Part shown: in pieces, positions 1 to 7,048 of the stretch
Numbering within the stretch: position 1 is the first letter of the stretch
How the letters are laid out: every line of letters begins with the position of its first letter
Assembly (NCBI GenBank): GCA_020628975.1
Contig: JAHDEF010000005.1
Location: 1-31,838, forward strand
Length of the DNA: 31,838 nt
Direction of reading: 5' to 3'
Origin: Aquimarina sp.
GTDB lineage: Bacteria > Bacteroidota > Bacteroidia > Flavobacteriales > Flavobacteriaceae
Notes under the pieces: model-generated
The model's database searches: none
Told to the model about the DNA's origin: nothing
The model's input: only the letters and a program-made list of their open reading frames with translations
Translations under genes and position numbers: made by a program

Positions 1-206
1 GGCTGTTGGCTGTTGGCTGTTGGCTGTTGGCTGTTGGCTGTTGGCTGTTGGCTAAATTGAACAATTATTCAATTTTATCCAAATTATATTGAATAATACC
101 TAAAAAAACACACCTAATTAAATAAATCTGATGTGTTTTCTAAATAATCTCTTTTAAATTGATTTCAAAATAATAGCTAAATGCTAAAAACCAATAGCTG
201 CTAGCC
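1..206. repeat. Heptamer array and palindromic heptamer-type element downstream of eda
   Basis: Positions 1-53 are seven perfect tandem copies of ggctgtt plus four more bases, cut by the window edge, so the true copy number is unknown. About 120 bp later, 172-206 carries related words in the opposite sense (aatagctaaatgctaaaaac, then caatagctgctagcc). The whole stretch therefore resembles an element with GGCTRTT-type ends facing inward. It starts 7 bp beyond the eda stop codon and has no credible ORF. Related elements lie at 887-1003 and 22364-22516. A transcript-end or repeat-family role is inference; the tandem copies are directly visible. Confidence 0.8.
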
Positions 207-212
207 TATTTA

Positions 213-881
213 TTATCCTCTAATCTTTTTAATCAAAGCTATAGCATCAGCTACTTTTTTCTGTAGACCATCGTAGTCCTCATCAGCTAAAATTTGTTTG
301 CTGATCAATTGAGAACCCATACCTACGCAGGTAACTCCTGCATCAAACCAACCTCTTAAGTTGCTTTCTTCAGTAGTTACTCCACCTGTTGGCATAATTG
401 ATGTCCAAGGTTGTGGTCCTTTTATACCTTTTACGAAATTAGGTCCGTATAGATTTCCTGGAAATAATTTTACTACTTCACACCCTAATTCTTCTGCACG
501 AGTAATTTCAGTTAATGTACCACATCCAGGATTCCAAGCTACCTTTTTACGATTACATACAATCGCAATATCTTCACGCAATACAGGAGTCACAATAAAG
601 TTTGCTCCTAAAGACATATACAATGAAGCTTGTGCAGCATCCGTTACTGAACCTACACCCATAATCATACCTGGTAATTCAGCAATAGCATATTTGGTTA
701 GTTCAGCAAAAACTTCGTGAGCGAAATCTCCACGAGCTGTAAACTCTAATAAACGAGCTCCACCATCATAACATGCTTTTAATACTTTCTTCCCTAATTC
801 AATATTTGGGTGATAAAATAAAGGGACCATTCCCGTTTCCTTCATTACTTGCGCTACTTCTATTCTTGAAAATTGGGCCAT
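213..881 (-). CDS. eda: 2-dehydro-3-deoxy-phosphogluconate (KDPG) aldolase / 4-hydroxy-2-oxoglutarate aldolase
   Basis: This class I aldolase cleaves 2-keto-3-deoxy-6-phosphogluconate to pyruvate and glyceraldehyde-3-phosphate in the cytoplasm. The 222-residue protein has the usual family length and a complete TIM barrel. Visible motifs are LLEFTARG with the catalytic Glu at about residue 46, GVGSVTD (75-81), FIVTPV (95-100), NPGCGTLTE (117-125), VVKLFPG with the Schiff-base Lys138, and IMPTGGV (162-168). It is the last gene of the minus-strand sugar-acid module, 124 bp downstream of the KDG kinase that makes its substrate; most of that gap is a palindromic repeat. The ATG start gives a normal N terminus. 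Family assignment is firm. The original polysaccharide source of the substrate is inferred from neighbours. Confidence 0.94.
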   Translation of the reverse strand: MAQFSRIEVAQVMKETGMVPLFYHPNIELGKKVLKACYDGGARLLEFTARGDFAHEVFAELTKYAIAELPGMIMGVGSVTDAAQASLYMSLGANFIVTPVLREDIAIVCNRKKVAWNPGCGTLTEITRAEELGCEVVKLFPGNLYGPNFVKGIKGPQPWTSIMPTGGVTTEESNLRGWFDAGVTCVGMGSQLISKQILADEDYDGLQKKVADAIALIKKIRG

Positions 882-886
882 TTTTC

Positions 887-1003
887 TAGCTTTTGGCTAT
901 TAGCTTTTAGCTATTAGCTATTATTATTTATATGAAAGAAGTCTATTGACTTCATTTTTAAACATTCATCTTGCCAAAAGCTAAAAACCAATGGCTGAAA
1001 GCT
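887..1003. repeat. Palindromic heptamer-type element between kdgK and eda
   Basis: The gap is dominated by inward-facing copies of TAGCTTTTGGC. The word at 887-897 is perfectly complementary to 973-983, with further related words on each side (ttagcttttagctattagct on the left, aaccaatggctgaaagctg on the right). The layout matches the element at 22364-22516 and the one at the window start. It would give a long imperfect hairpin in an mRNA crossing kdgK to eda, and could modulate eda expression or mark a partial transcript end. The function is inferred. Confidence 0.7.
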
Positions 1004-1005
1004 GT

Positions 1006-2028
1006 TTAACGATCTACTTTTGCAGATCCGTCACTTTCTATAAAATTCAAAACCTCTTGCTTTGAGGCTCTATTTACATCACCAAAAATGGTGTGTTTGA
1101 TAACACAAGCACCTGTAGCGAAGGCTACTGCTTTTTTTAGATTATCGGCGTACTCACACAATCCGTAAATCAATCCTCCCATAAAAGCATCTCCTGTTCC
1201 CACTCGATCTACTACTGGAGTCACTTCGTTTAAGCGTGCACGATACATTTTCCCTTCATTGTAAAGTAGACCTCCAATAATTTGGTGTGAAGCATTTACC
1301 GAATTTCTATAGGTCATTGCTAATGTTTTTAAGTTGGGTAACAACTCAAACACTTTATCAAAAACTTCTTTCGCTTCAACATCTGTAGTGTAATCTGGGT
1401 CTAACTTATCTTTACCTAACATGAATAAAGCCGTATCTACATCTCCTAAAATTACATTACTATAACTTAGCAATTCAGGCATTACATCTTTAGGTTCTTT
1501 ACCATATTTCCATAACTTTTTACGATAGTTAAGATCCGTAGAAATAGTTAATCCTTTAGCCGCTGCTGCTCTTACTCCTTCTAAACATACTTCTGCAGCA
1601 TTTGGTGATAATGCTGGTGTAATACCACTCCAATGGAACCAAGTGGCTCCATCTAATACCTCATCCCAATTAATATCACCAGGCTGTACTTGAGAAATTG
1701 ACGAATCATCTCTATCATATACAACAGTGCTATTTCTACCGGAAGCACCGTTTTCCAAAAAGTATAATCCTAAACGTTTTCCTTGACGTAATATATGTTT
1801 GTACCCAACTCCAAAACTTTTAATGGTTCGCATAGCGCATTCAGCTATAGCATTTTGAGGAAGTGCTGTCACAAATTCAACATCTAACCCATAATTTGAT
1901 AAAGATGCTGCTACGTTGAATTCTCCCCCTCCATAAATTACTTCAAAAGAAGTAGCTTGACTAAAGCGAAGATTATTGGGTGGCGAAAATCTTCCTAGGA
2001 TTTCACCGAAAGTGATAATTTTTTGCAT
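1006..2028 (-). CDS. kdgK: 2-keto-3-deoxygluconate kinase (PfkB family)
   Basis: This PfkB/ribokinase-type sugar kinase probably phosphorylates 2-keto-3-deoxygluconate (KDG) with ATP to give KDPG. At 340 residues it has normal length. PfkB signature 1 is the GGGEFNVAASLSNYG stretch (33-47). Signature 2 is DRVGTGDAFMGG (274-285), with catalytic base Asp280 and the GTGD anion hole. The N terminus (ITFGEILGRFSPP) is typical of KDG kinases. Its partner aldolase lies directly downstream and a sugar-acid dehydrogenase upstream on the same strand, which strongly favours KDG over ribose or fructose as substrate. It is not in translational overlap with either neighbour; repeat-bearing gaps of 124 and 157 bp flank it. 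Exact stereospecificity cannot be read from sequence. Confidence 0.9.
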   Translation of the reverse strand: MQKIITFGEILGRFSPPNNLRFSQATSFEVIYGGGEFNVAASLSNYGLDVEFVTALPQNAIAECAMRTIKSFGVGYKHILRQGKRLGLYFLENGASGRNSTVVYDRDDSSISQVQPGDINWDEVLDGATWFHWSGITPALSPNAAEVCLEGVRAAAAKGLTISTDLNYRKKLWKYGKEPKDVMPELLSYSNVILGDVDTALFMLGKDKLDPDYTTDVEAKEVFDKVFELLPNLKTLAMTYRNSVNASHQIIGGLLYNEGKMYRARLNEVTPVVDRVGTGDAFMGGLIYGLCEYADNLKKAVAFATGACVIKHTIFGDVNRASKQEVLNFIESDGSAKVDR

Positions 2029-2185
2029 TTTCTATCTATTCACAAAACTGATTCGAGAAAAAACGATGTCCTTTCTCTTAACATATCTTTAGTAGATACG
2101 TTTTAAACGCGGCAAATTTCCGAAAAAAAAATGGAATAGTAGCTATAAGCTTTGCGCTTTAAGAAATCAGCTTTTTTGGTAAAAC

Positions 2186-3193
2186 TTAGAAGTCTACTGT
2201 TGCTTTAATTACTCCTGTTTCTGGCTTCGTCCAACTATCAAAATGATCGATCATTTCTGTGAAAGCCACATTGTGTGTTATAAAGGATTCCGTTGGAAAT
2301 TGATCTAATACATTGATAACATGCTCAAAATCCTCAATAGTCGCATTACGACTACACATAATAGTAGTCTCTTTAGCATGAATTTTTGGATGTGTAAATA
2401 CTAACTCGCCTTTAGAAAGACCAACTAGAACATACCTTCCTCCATGAGCCATGTAATCTGGTCCAGACTCTAAAGCACCTTTAAATCCTGTAGCATCAAA
2501 TACGGCTGTTGCCATGTCTCCTTGGGTGATTTCTGCAATTTTTTCAACAGGATTGTCATTTACATTAAAAACATAATCTGCTCCTATTTCTTCTTTTGCA
2601 TATTGCAAACGACCATCATGAACATCCAAAGCAATGACTTTTGCCCCTGCAATCTGAGCCAATTTGATCATTCCGATCCCTATAGGACCGCAACCTACAA
2701 CGACAACCGTTTCACCTTCTTGAACTTGCGCTCTTCGTATAGCATGTGCACCAATAGCCAATGGTTCTACAATGGCCATTTGGTCGTATGATAAATTATT
2801 GGCCGATAATAATAAATCTTGACGCACTGTTATATACTCTTGCATTCCTCCATCCGAGTGTACTCCTAGTACACTGATATTGGTACAGCAATTGGTTTTT
2901 CCATGTCTACAAGCGATACATTTTCCACAACTTACATATGGCATGATCACCACTTTATCACCTGCTTTGATTCCTCTTTCATTGGCTCCAATTTCAACAA
3001 CTTCAGAAGCCAATTCGTGCCCTAATATTCTTGGGTATGTAAAAAAGGCTTGATTTCCTGAATAAGCATGTAGGTCTGTCCCACAGATTCCTACTTTCTT
3101 GACTTTTAATAAAGCTTCATTTTCTTTTCTAACAGGTTGCTCTTTTTCTTTTAATAAGAAGGTACCTGGCTCTTCGCAAACTATGTATTTCAT
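2186..3193 (-). CDS. Zinc-dependent medium-chain dehydrogenase, probably sugar-acid/polyol 5-dehydrogenase
   Basis: A 335-residue medium-chain alcohol dehydrogenase. Candidate catalytic zinc ligands are Cys37 (in VGICGTDLH), His59-Glu60 (GHE) and Glu143 (VEP). The structural zinc lobe has Cys89, Cys92, Cys95 and Cys103. The Rossmann turn is VVGCGPIG (165-172), and Asp190 at the end of the second strand suggests NAD rather than NADP. The family includes L-galactonate, L-idonate, sorbitol and threonine dehydrogenases. Position just upstream of KDG kinase and KDPG aldolase suggests oxidation of a hexonate or uronate-derived alcohol on the way to KDG. Substrate is inferred; the dehydrogenase family is certain. 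Confidence 0.85.
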   Translation of the reverse strand: MKYIVCEEPGTFLLKEKEQPVRKENEALLKVKKVGICGTDLHAYSGNQAFFTYPRILGHELASEVVEIGANERGIKAGDKVVIMPYVSCGKCIACRHGKTNCCTNISVLGVHSDGGMQEYITVRQDLLLSANNLSYDQMAIVEPLAIGAHAIRRAQVQEGETVVVVGCGPIGIGMIKLAQIAGAKVIALDVHDGRLQYAKEEIGADYVFNVNDNPVEKIAEITQGDMATAVFDATGFKGALESGPDYMAHGGRYVLVGLSKGELVFTHPKIHAKETTIMCSRNATIEDFEHVINVLDQFPTESFITHNVAFTEMIDHFDSWTKPETGVIKATVDF

Positions 3194-3550
3194 TCTATTC
3201 GCTATACGCTGCTCGCTTAACGCTAACAGCTTATTTTAAAATTACACCTACAAGGTTTTGAAAACCTTGTAGGTACGGTTATGTAATATTTTGGCTTTTA
3301 TATGATTACTCGTGATAAATAATAAGATTCTAATTGTGTCATTCCTTGCTTGACAAGGAATCTCATCCTATTGAATTTTAAAATTATAATTAAATCCTAA
3401 AATAAATCTGATAGCTGTTTTAGTTGGGAGCTAATACTAAATTTAGTCTTGGGACATGATATCAGACTTCGACTTCGCTCAGTCTTCGATTTATTCGAAC
3501 CTTGAGCGAAGTCGAAAGGTGTCTGGTGAAACTTAAATAATTCTTAACGG
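3194..3550. repeat. Gene-free gap with three palindromic intergenic repeats
   Basis: This 357-bp gap follows the GH29 gene and precedes the dehydrogenase start. It contains (i) a perfect 29-bp palindrome at 3246-3274 (14-nt arms around a single G); (ii) attccttg/caaggaat at 3341-3348 and 3354-3361; and (iii) a nested hairpin with 14-nt arms ttcgacttcgctca (3468-3481) and its complement (3503-3516), itself enclosing ttcga/tcgaa and bordered by cagac/gtctg (3463-3467, 3521-3525). Degenerate heptamer-like words lie at 3190-3232. None is followed by a clear T tract on the minus strand, so they look like dispersed palindromic repeats rather than a simple terminator. No ORF is supported. Confidence 0.8.
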
Positions 3551-5107
3551 TTACTTAGAAATCTCTAAAACATGAGCAAAATTTCCTTTTTGCTTTCCTA
3601 AGCTCGAAATTTCTAAACCTTTGTTCGTTTGTTTAAATGTTACCTTTTGATCACTTCCCAATAATTTCACATTAGAAACATTTAGGTCTTTAGCATATTC
3701 ACTGTTTGACGCCAATGATTTTATTGTCACTTTTCCCCTTTTTGGCCAAGCCATCATGATCGCATATAACTTATCTCCTTTTTGTGTGAATCGAATATCT
3801 TGACCTGTAAAATCTTTATTTTTCCCTTCAGAGTGATGACCCTTTCCAACTTCTGTTGGCCCTTCTCCAAAAGTTTTCCAATATTTAGTCTCATAAATAG
3901 CTTCTCCATTTACAGCTAACCACTCTCCTATTTGTAACAATATTTCTTTTTGGTCATCAGGAATGGTTCCATCTGCTTTTGGACCTACATTTAATAATAG
4001 GTTACCATTTTTAGAAACGATATCCACTAAATCATCCACTAACTGATTTGCCGTTTTAGATTCCCAGTTAGACACATGACACCAAGAATTCTTCCCTATA
4101 GAAGTATCTGTTTGCCATGGTAATTTTCTAATTCCAGGCAACTTCCCTCTTTCTAAGTCATAAATAACTGTTCCTTCTGGAAAAGCATCATGATCGAAGT
4201 TCTTGTCTTGTAATACGACTTCTTTCCCCCATTCGATTCCTTTGTTGTAATAATATGCGGCAATTTTAGGACGATATTCCTTCCAGTCGGGGGTATCTAA
4301 CATAAAATCGAACCATAGAATGTCAGGCTGATAATTGTCAATTAAATCTTTTGTACGCTCCCACCAGCGTTTTTTAAAGGCTTCTGAAGGTGGCTCGCTA
4401 TAGTCTTTTCCTTTTGAAGAATATAGATCGGCATAATTAGGATCAGTAGTATCGAAATAATCTTTTTTATTAAAGAAAGACCAATTGAAAGCAAAATGAG
4501 AAGAAGCTCCCATAATTAAACCTTTGGCACGTCCTTCTTTCATGAGTTCCCCCAACACATCACGCTTTGGCCCCATATCTTTGGAGTTCCAACGTGTAGT
4601 CTTCGACGCATACATCGCAAAACCATCATGATGATCGGCTACTGGAACAACATATTTTGCTCCTGCTTTTTTGAAGAGATCAATCCATTCGGCAGCATCA
4701 AATTTTTCTGCTTTAAACATCGGAATGAAATCTTTATATCCAAAGTCTTTTTGGTCGCCGTAGGTTTTTTTGTGATGTAAATACACATCGGTTGGGCCTT
4801 TCCCCCAACTACCTCCTGTCGGAGCAATTACGATAGAATCGAAATACATATTTCGCGGATACCATTCGGATCCAAAAGCAGGAACGGAATATGCCCCCCA
4901 GTGAATAAATATTCCAAATTTTTGCTCATTAAACCAGGCTGGATCTTTATAATGCTTTTTTATAGATTCCCAATTAGGCTCATAAAGCGGCGTTTGAATT
5001 ACCGTAGTTTTTTCTGCTATCGGCTTTCTTGCTTCTTCTTTGGGTTTACATGCAGTTGCAACGATTAAAAAGCAACCTAATGTCTGTATTAAGACTTTAT
5101 TTTTCAT
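3551..5107 (-). CDS. GH29 alpha-L-fucosidase, surface lipoprotein
   Basis: This hydrolase removes terminal alpha-L-fucose from glycans by a retaining mechanism. The 518-residue precursor has a lipoprotein signal ending at Cys20 (IVATAC), followed by Lys/Glu-rich residues of the sort seen on exported Bacteroidota lipoproteins. The GH29 barrel begins at about residue 45: KFGIFIHWGAYSVPAFGSEW (63-82), VVPVADHHDGFAMY (153-166, with His159/His160), and DILWFDFMLD (262-271), where Asp267 matches the catalytic nucleophile. A beta-sandwich C-terminal part follows. It sits 259 bp downstream of a sulfatase on the same strand, suggesting joint action on a sulfated fucose-containing glycan. GH29 membership is firm; the linkage attacked is unknown. 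Confidence 0.93.
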   Translation of the reverse strand: MKNKVLIQTLGCFLIVATACKPKEEARKPIAEKTTVIQTPLYEPNWESIKKHYKDPAWFNEQKFGIFIHWGAYSVPAFGSEWYPRNMYFDSIVIAPTGGSWGKGPTDVYLHHKKTYGDQKDFGYKDFIPMFKAEKFDAAEWIDLFKKAGAKYVVPVADHHDGFAMYASKTTRWNSKDMGPKRDVLGELMKEGRAKGLIMGASSHFAFNWSFFNKKDYFDTTDPNYADLYSSKGKDYSEPPSEAFKKRWWERTKDLIDNYQPDILWFDFMLDTPDWKEYRPKIAAYYYNKGIEWGKEVVLQDKNFDHDAFPEGTVIYDLERGKLPGIRKLPWQTDTSIGKNSWCHVSNWESKTANQLVDDLVDIVSKNGNLLLNVGPKADGTIPDDQKEILLQIGEWLAVNGEAIYETKYWKTFGEGPTEVGKGHHSEGKNKDFTGQDIRFTQKGDKLYAIMMAWPKRGKVTIKSLASNSEYAKDLNVSNVKLLGSDQKVTFKQTNKGLEISSLGKQKGNFAHVLEISK

Positions 5108-5158
5108 TGGAATTATATGATTCTGTTGTTTATCAACTATGTTTTTTGTTGTTGTGTT

Positions 5159-5283
5159 TTATCAGTTCGAGTGATTTTCACGTAACGATAGTGGAATCAA
5201 AGTTGTATCGAGAACTATCGAACCCTGACTTGTTCTCGATACATTTTTCTACGTTTCACTTCGAAAAACACTCGAACTGATAA
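5159..5283. repeat. Nested palindromic element, full copy
   Basis: Perfect 15-nt outer arms, ttatcagttcgagtg (5159-5173) and its complement (5269-5283), enclose perfect 11-nt inner arms gtatcgagaac (5205-5215) and gttctcgatac (5232-5242). The product would be a two-tier hairpin. The element lies between the sulfatase stop and the GH29 start. It looks like a dispersed palindromic repeat unit, because its right half recurs at 5307-5359. Confidence 0.8.
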
Positions 5284-5306
5284 TCACGAATAGTTTTTTT
5301 GTAATA

Positions 5307-5359
5307 GTTCTCGATACAATTCTTTTCCATTTCATTACAAAGAATTACTCGAACTGACA
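5307..5359. repeat. Half copy of the 5159-5283 palindromic element
   Basis: The stretch starts with the same gttctcgatac word and ends in actcgaactgaca, matching the inner arm and outer arm of the right half of the neighbouring element at nearly the same spacing (53 versus 51 bp). It contains its own small hairpin, aattcttt (5318-5325) with aaagaatt (5339-5346). It ends 8 bp from the sulfatase stop codon and could influence sulfatase mRNA 3' processing. That role is inferred. Confidence 0.65.
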
Positions 5360-5366
5360 TTGTATT

Positions 5367-7046
5367 CTACTTATCCCAATACGCATCAATTACTTTTTGA
5401 ATATGTGGATAATTTTCATCGCCTTCATCTAAATCGGTTCTTAGCCTTTTAAGTTCTTGCTTCATTTCTTTAACAATCGCTGCATACTTTGGATCGTTGT
5501 ACACATTATTCATTTCATTAGGATCATTTTTCATATCATAGAATTCCCAAGCTACGGGAGTTTTTCTTGTATAATCATTACCCCAACTGTAGGGCAACTT
5601 CACATTAGGATCATCTACATCCATATGATAACGCCCATAGAAGAATATAAGTTTATAATCTTTAGAACGAATTCCGAAATGAGCTGGGTTTGCATGGCGA
5701 TGTGCCATATGCATCCAGTAGCGATAATATGTATTTTTTCGCCAGTTTTCAGGTTCGTTACCCGTATGCAAAATTTCCTTGAAACTTTTTCCTTGCATCT
5801 GATTTGGCACTTTACCGCCTGCTAAATCGATCATAGTGGGTGCAAAATCGGTATTATTGACTAGGGCTCCGCTTCGTTTTCCTTGCTTGATGTATTTAGG
5901 ACCCCAAACAAACAAAGGCATACGCATAGATTCTTCATACATCCAACGCTTATCGATATAATCATGCTCACCTAACATAAAACCTTGGTCGCCCGTGTAC
6001 ATAATAATTGTATTTTCTAGTAAGTTTTCACTTTCTAAATAATCCATAATGCGTTTAAAATTATCATCAACTCCTTTTACGCAGCGTAAATAACTTTTCA
6101 AATACAGCTGGTAGGTATCACTAGCATGTTTTCTTTCAGCGTCGTTCCATTGAAATGGTTTATGGTCAGATGTAGGAATTTCTTGTGCTACCCCATACTT
6201 TTTGTAATTCTCATCGTGCACTAAGTTCATTGCTTGATGACGCACTAAATTTCTTCTAGAAACGGAAGAACCTATGATACGTGTTAAGGAATCATTTTTA
6301 CCTCTTGTCGCCTCGGAACCATTATTTTTATTATCATACATACTAGCAGGTTCAGGAATCCAAGTGTCTGCTAAATAATTTTCATATCTAGGGGCATATT
6401 CAAAATCATCGTGTGGCGCTTTAAATTGAGGCATCAAGAAAAAAGGCTTGTTTTTATCTCTTTTATTTTTAAGCCAATTAATGGTTAAATCAGCCACCTT
6501 ATCTGTAGAGTGTCCTTTTCTTTTAATTGTATTTTCTGGCCAAGGCTTTGGGCCTTGAACTCGAAATTCTGGATCGAAATATTTTCCTTGAGAAGGAAAC
6601 ACACAATAGTAATCAAAAGCTGCAGGTTCGGCATGCAAATGCCATTTACCCACAATTGCTGTTTCATAACCTAAATTGTTAAATGCTTTGGGAAGGTATT
6701 GTTTGTCGACAGGTAATTCACCTTGCAAATCGAGAACTCCATTGGCTTGGCTATACTGACCTGAAATAATGGAAGCACGGGAAGGCACACAAATTGCATT
6801 GGTTACATAACAGCGATCGAATATAACCCCTTCCTTTGCTAGTTTATCTAAATTTGGAGTAGGATTCAATGCTTGTAACCGGCTATTGTAAATACCAAGT
6901 CCTTGGGTGGTATGATCATCAGCCATCATAAATATGATATTTGGCTGTTTTTCTGAGTAGACTTCAGTTTTTTTCTGAGTAAAGCTACAACCGATTGTAT
7001 TAATAATGATTACACCTAAAAAAAGGCTTTTAAAAAATATTTTCAT
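5367..7046 (-). CDS. S1-family formylglycine sulfatase, lipoprotein
   Basis: The enzyme should hydrolyse sulfate esters on a carbohydrate. The 559-residue precursor has a lipoprotein signal with Cys20 (NTIGC). The active-site consensus C-x-P-S-R is residues 86-90 (CVPSR), so Cys86 is expected to be converted to formylglycine. Metal ligands include Asp43-Asp44 near the mature N terminus and Asp353-Gln354 (TGDQG). GKWH (133-136), His212, His361 and Lys366 complete a standard active site. The C terminus (FYDMKNDPNEMNN) is a DUF4976-like sulfatase tail. The start codon is 2 bp after the regulator's stop, so the two are probably co-transcribed. No formylglycine-generating enzyme is in the window. 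The S1 subfamily and sulfate position cannot be fixed by eye. Confidence 0.93.
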   Translation of the reverse strand: MKIFFKSLFLGVIIINTIGCSFTQKKTEVYSEKQPNIIFMMADDHTTQGLGIYNSRLQALNPTPNLDKLAKEGVIFDRCYVTNAICVPSRASIISGQYSQANGVLDLQGELPVDKQYLPKAFNNLGYETAIVGKWHLHAEPAAFDYYCVFPSQGKYFDPEFRVQGPKPWPENTIKRKGHSTDKVADLTINWLKNKRDKNKPFFLMPQFKAPHDDFEYAPRYENYLADTWIPEPASMYDNKNNGSEATRGKNDSLTRIIGSSVSRRNLVRHQAMNLVHDENYKKYGVAQEIPTSDHKPFQWNDAERKHASDTYQLYLKSYLRCVKGVDDNFKRIMDYLESENLLENTIIMYTGDQGFMLGEHDYIDKRWMYEESMRMPLFVWGPKYIKQGKRSGALVNNTDFAPTMIDLAGGKVPNQMQGKSFKEILHTGNEPENWRKNTYYRYWMHMAHRHANPAHFGIRSKDYKLIFFYGRYHMDVDDPNVKLPYSWGNDYTRKTPVAWEFYDMKNDPNEMNNVYNDPKYAAIVKEMKQELKRLRTDLDEGDENYPHIQKVIDAYWDK

Positions 7047-7048
7047 AA

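Noticed and set aside
1..53. CRISPR-like repeat array
   Set aside because: Units are 7 bp with no spacers and no cas genes are present; it is a simple tandem repeat.
361..720. 119-codon plus-strand ORF inside eda
   Set aside because: It is fully antisense to a well-supported aldolase and has no recognisable domain.
5029..5280. 83-codon plus-strand ORF across the GH29 start and the palindromic element
   Set aside because: Overlaps the signal peptide of the fucosidase in antisense and runs through a repeat; no domain.
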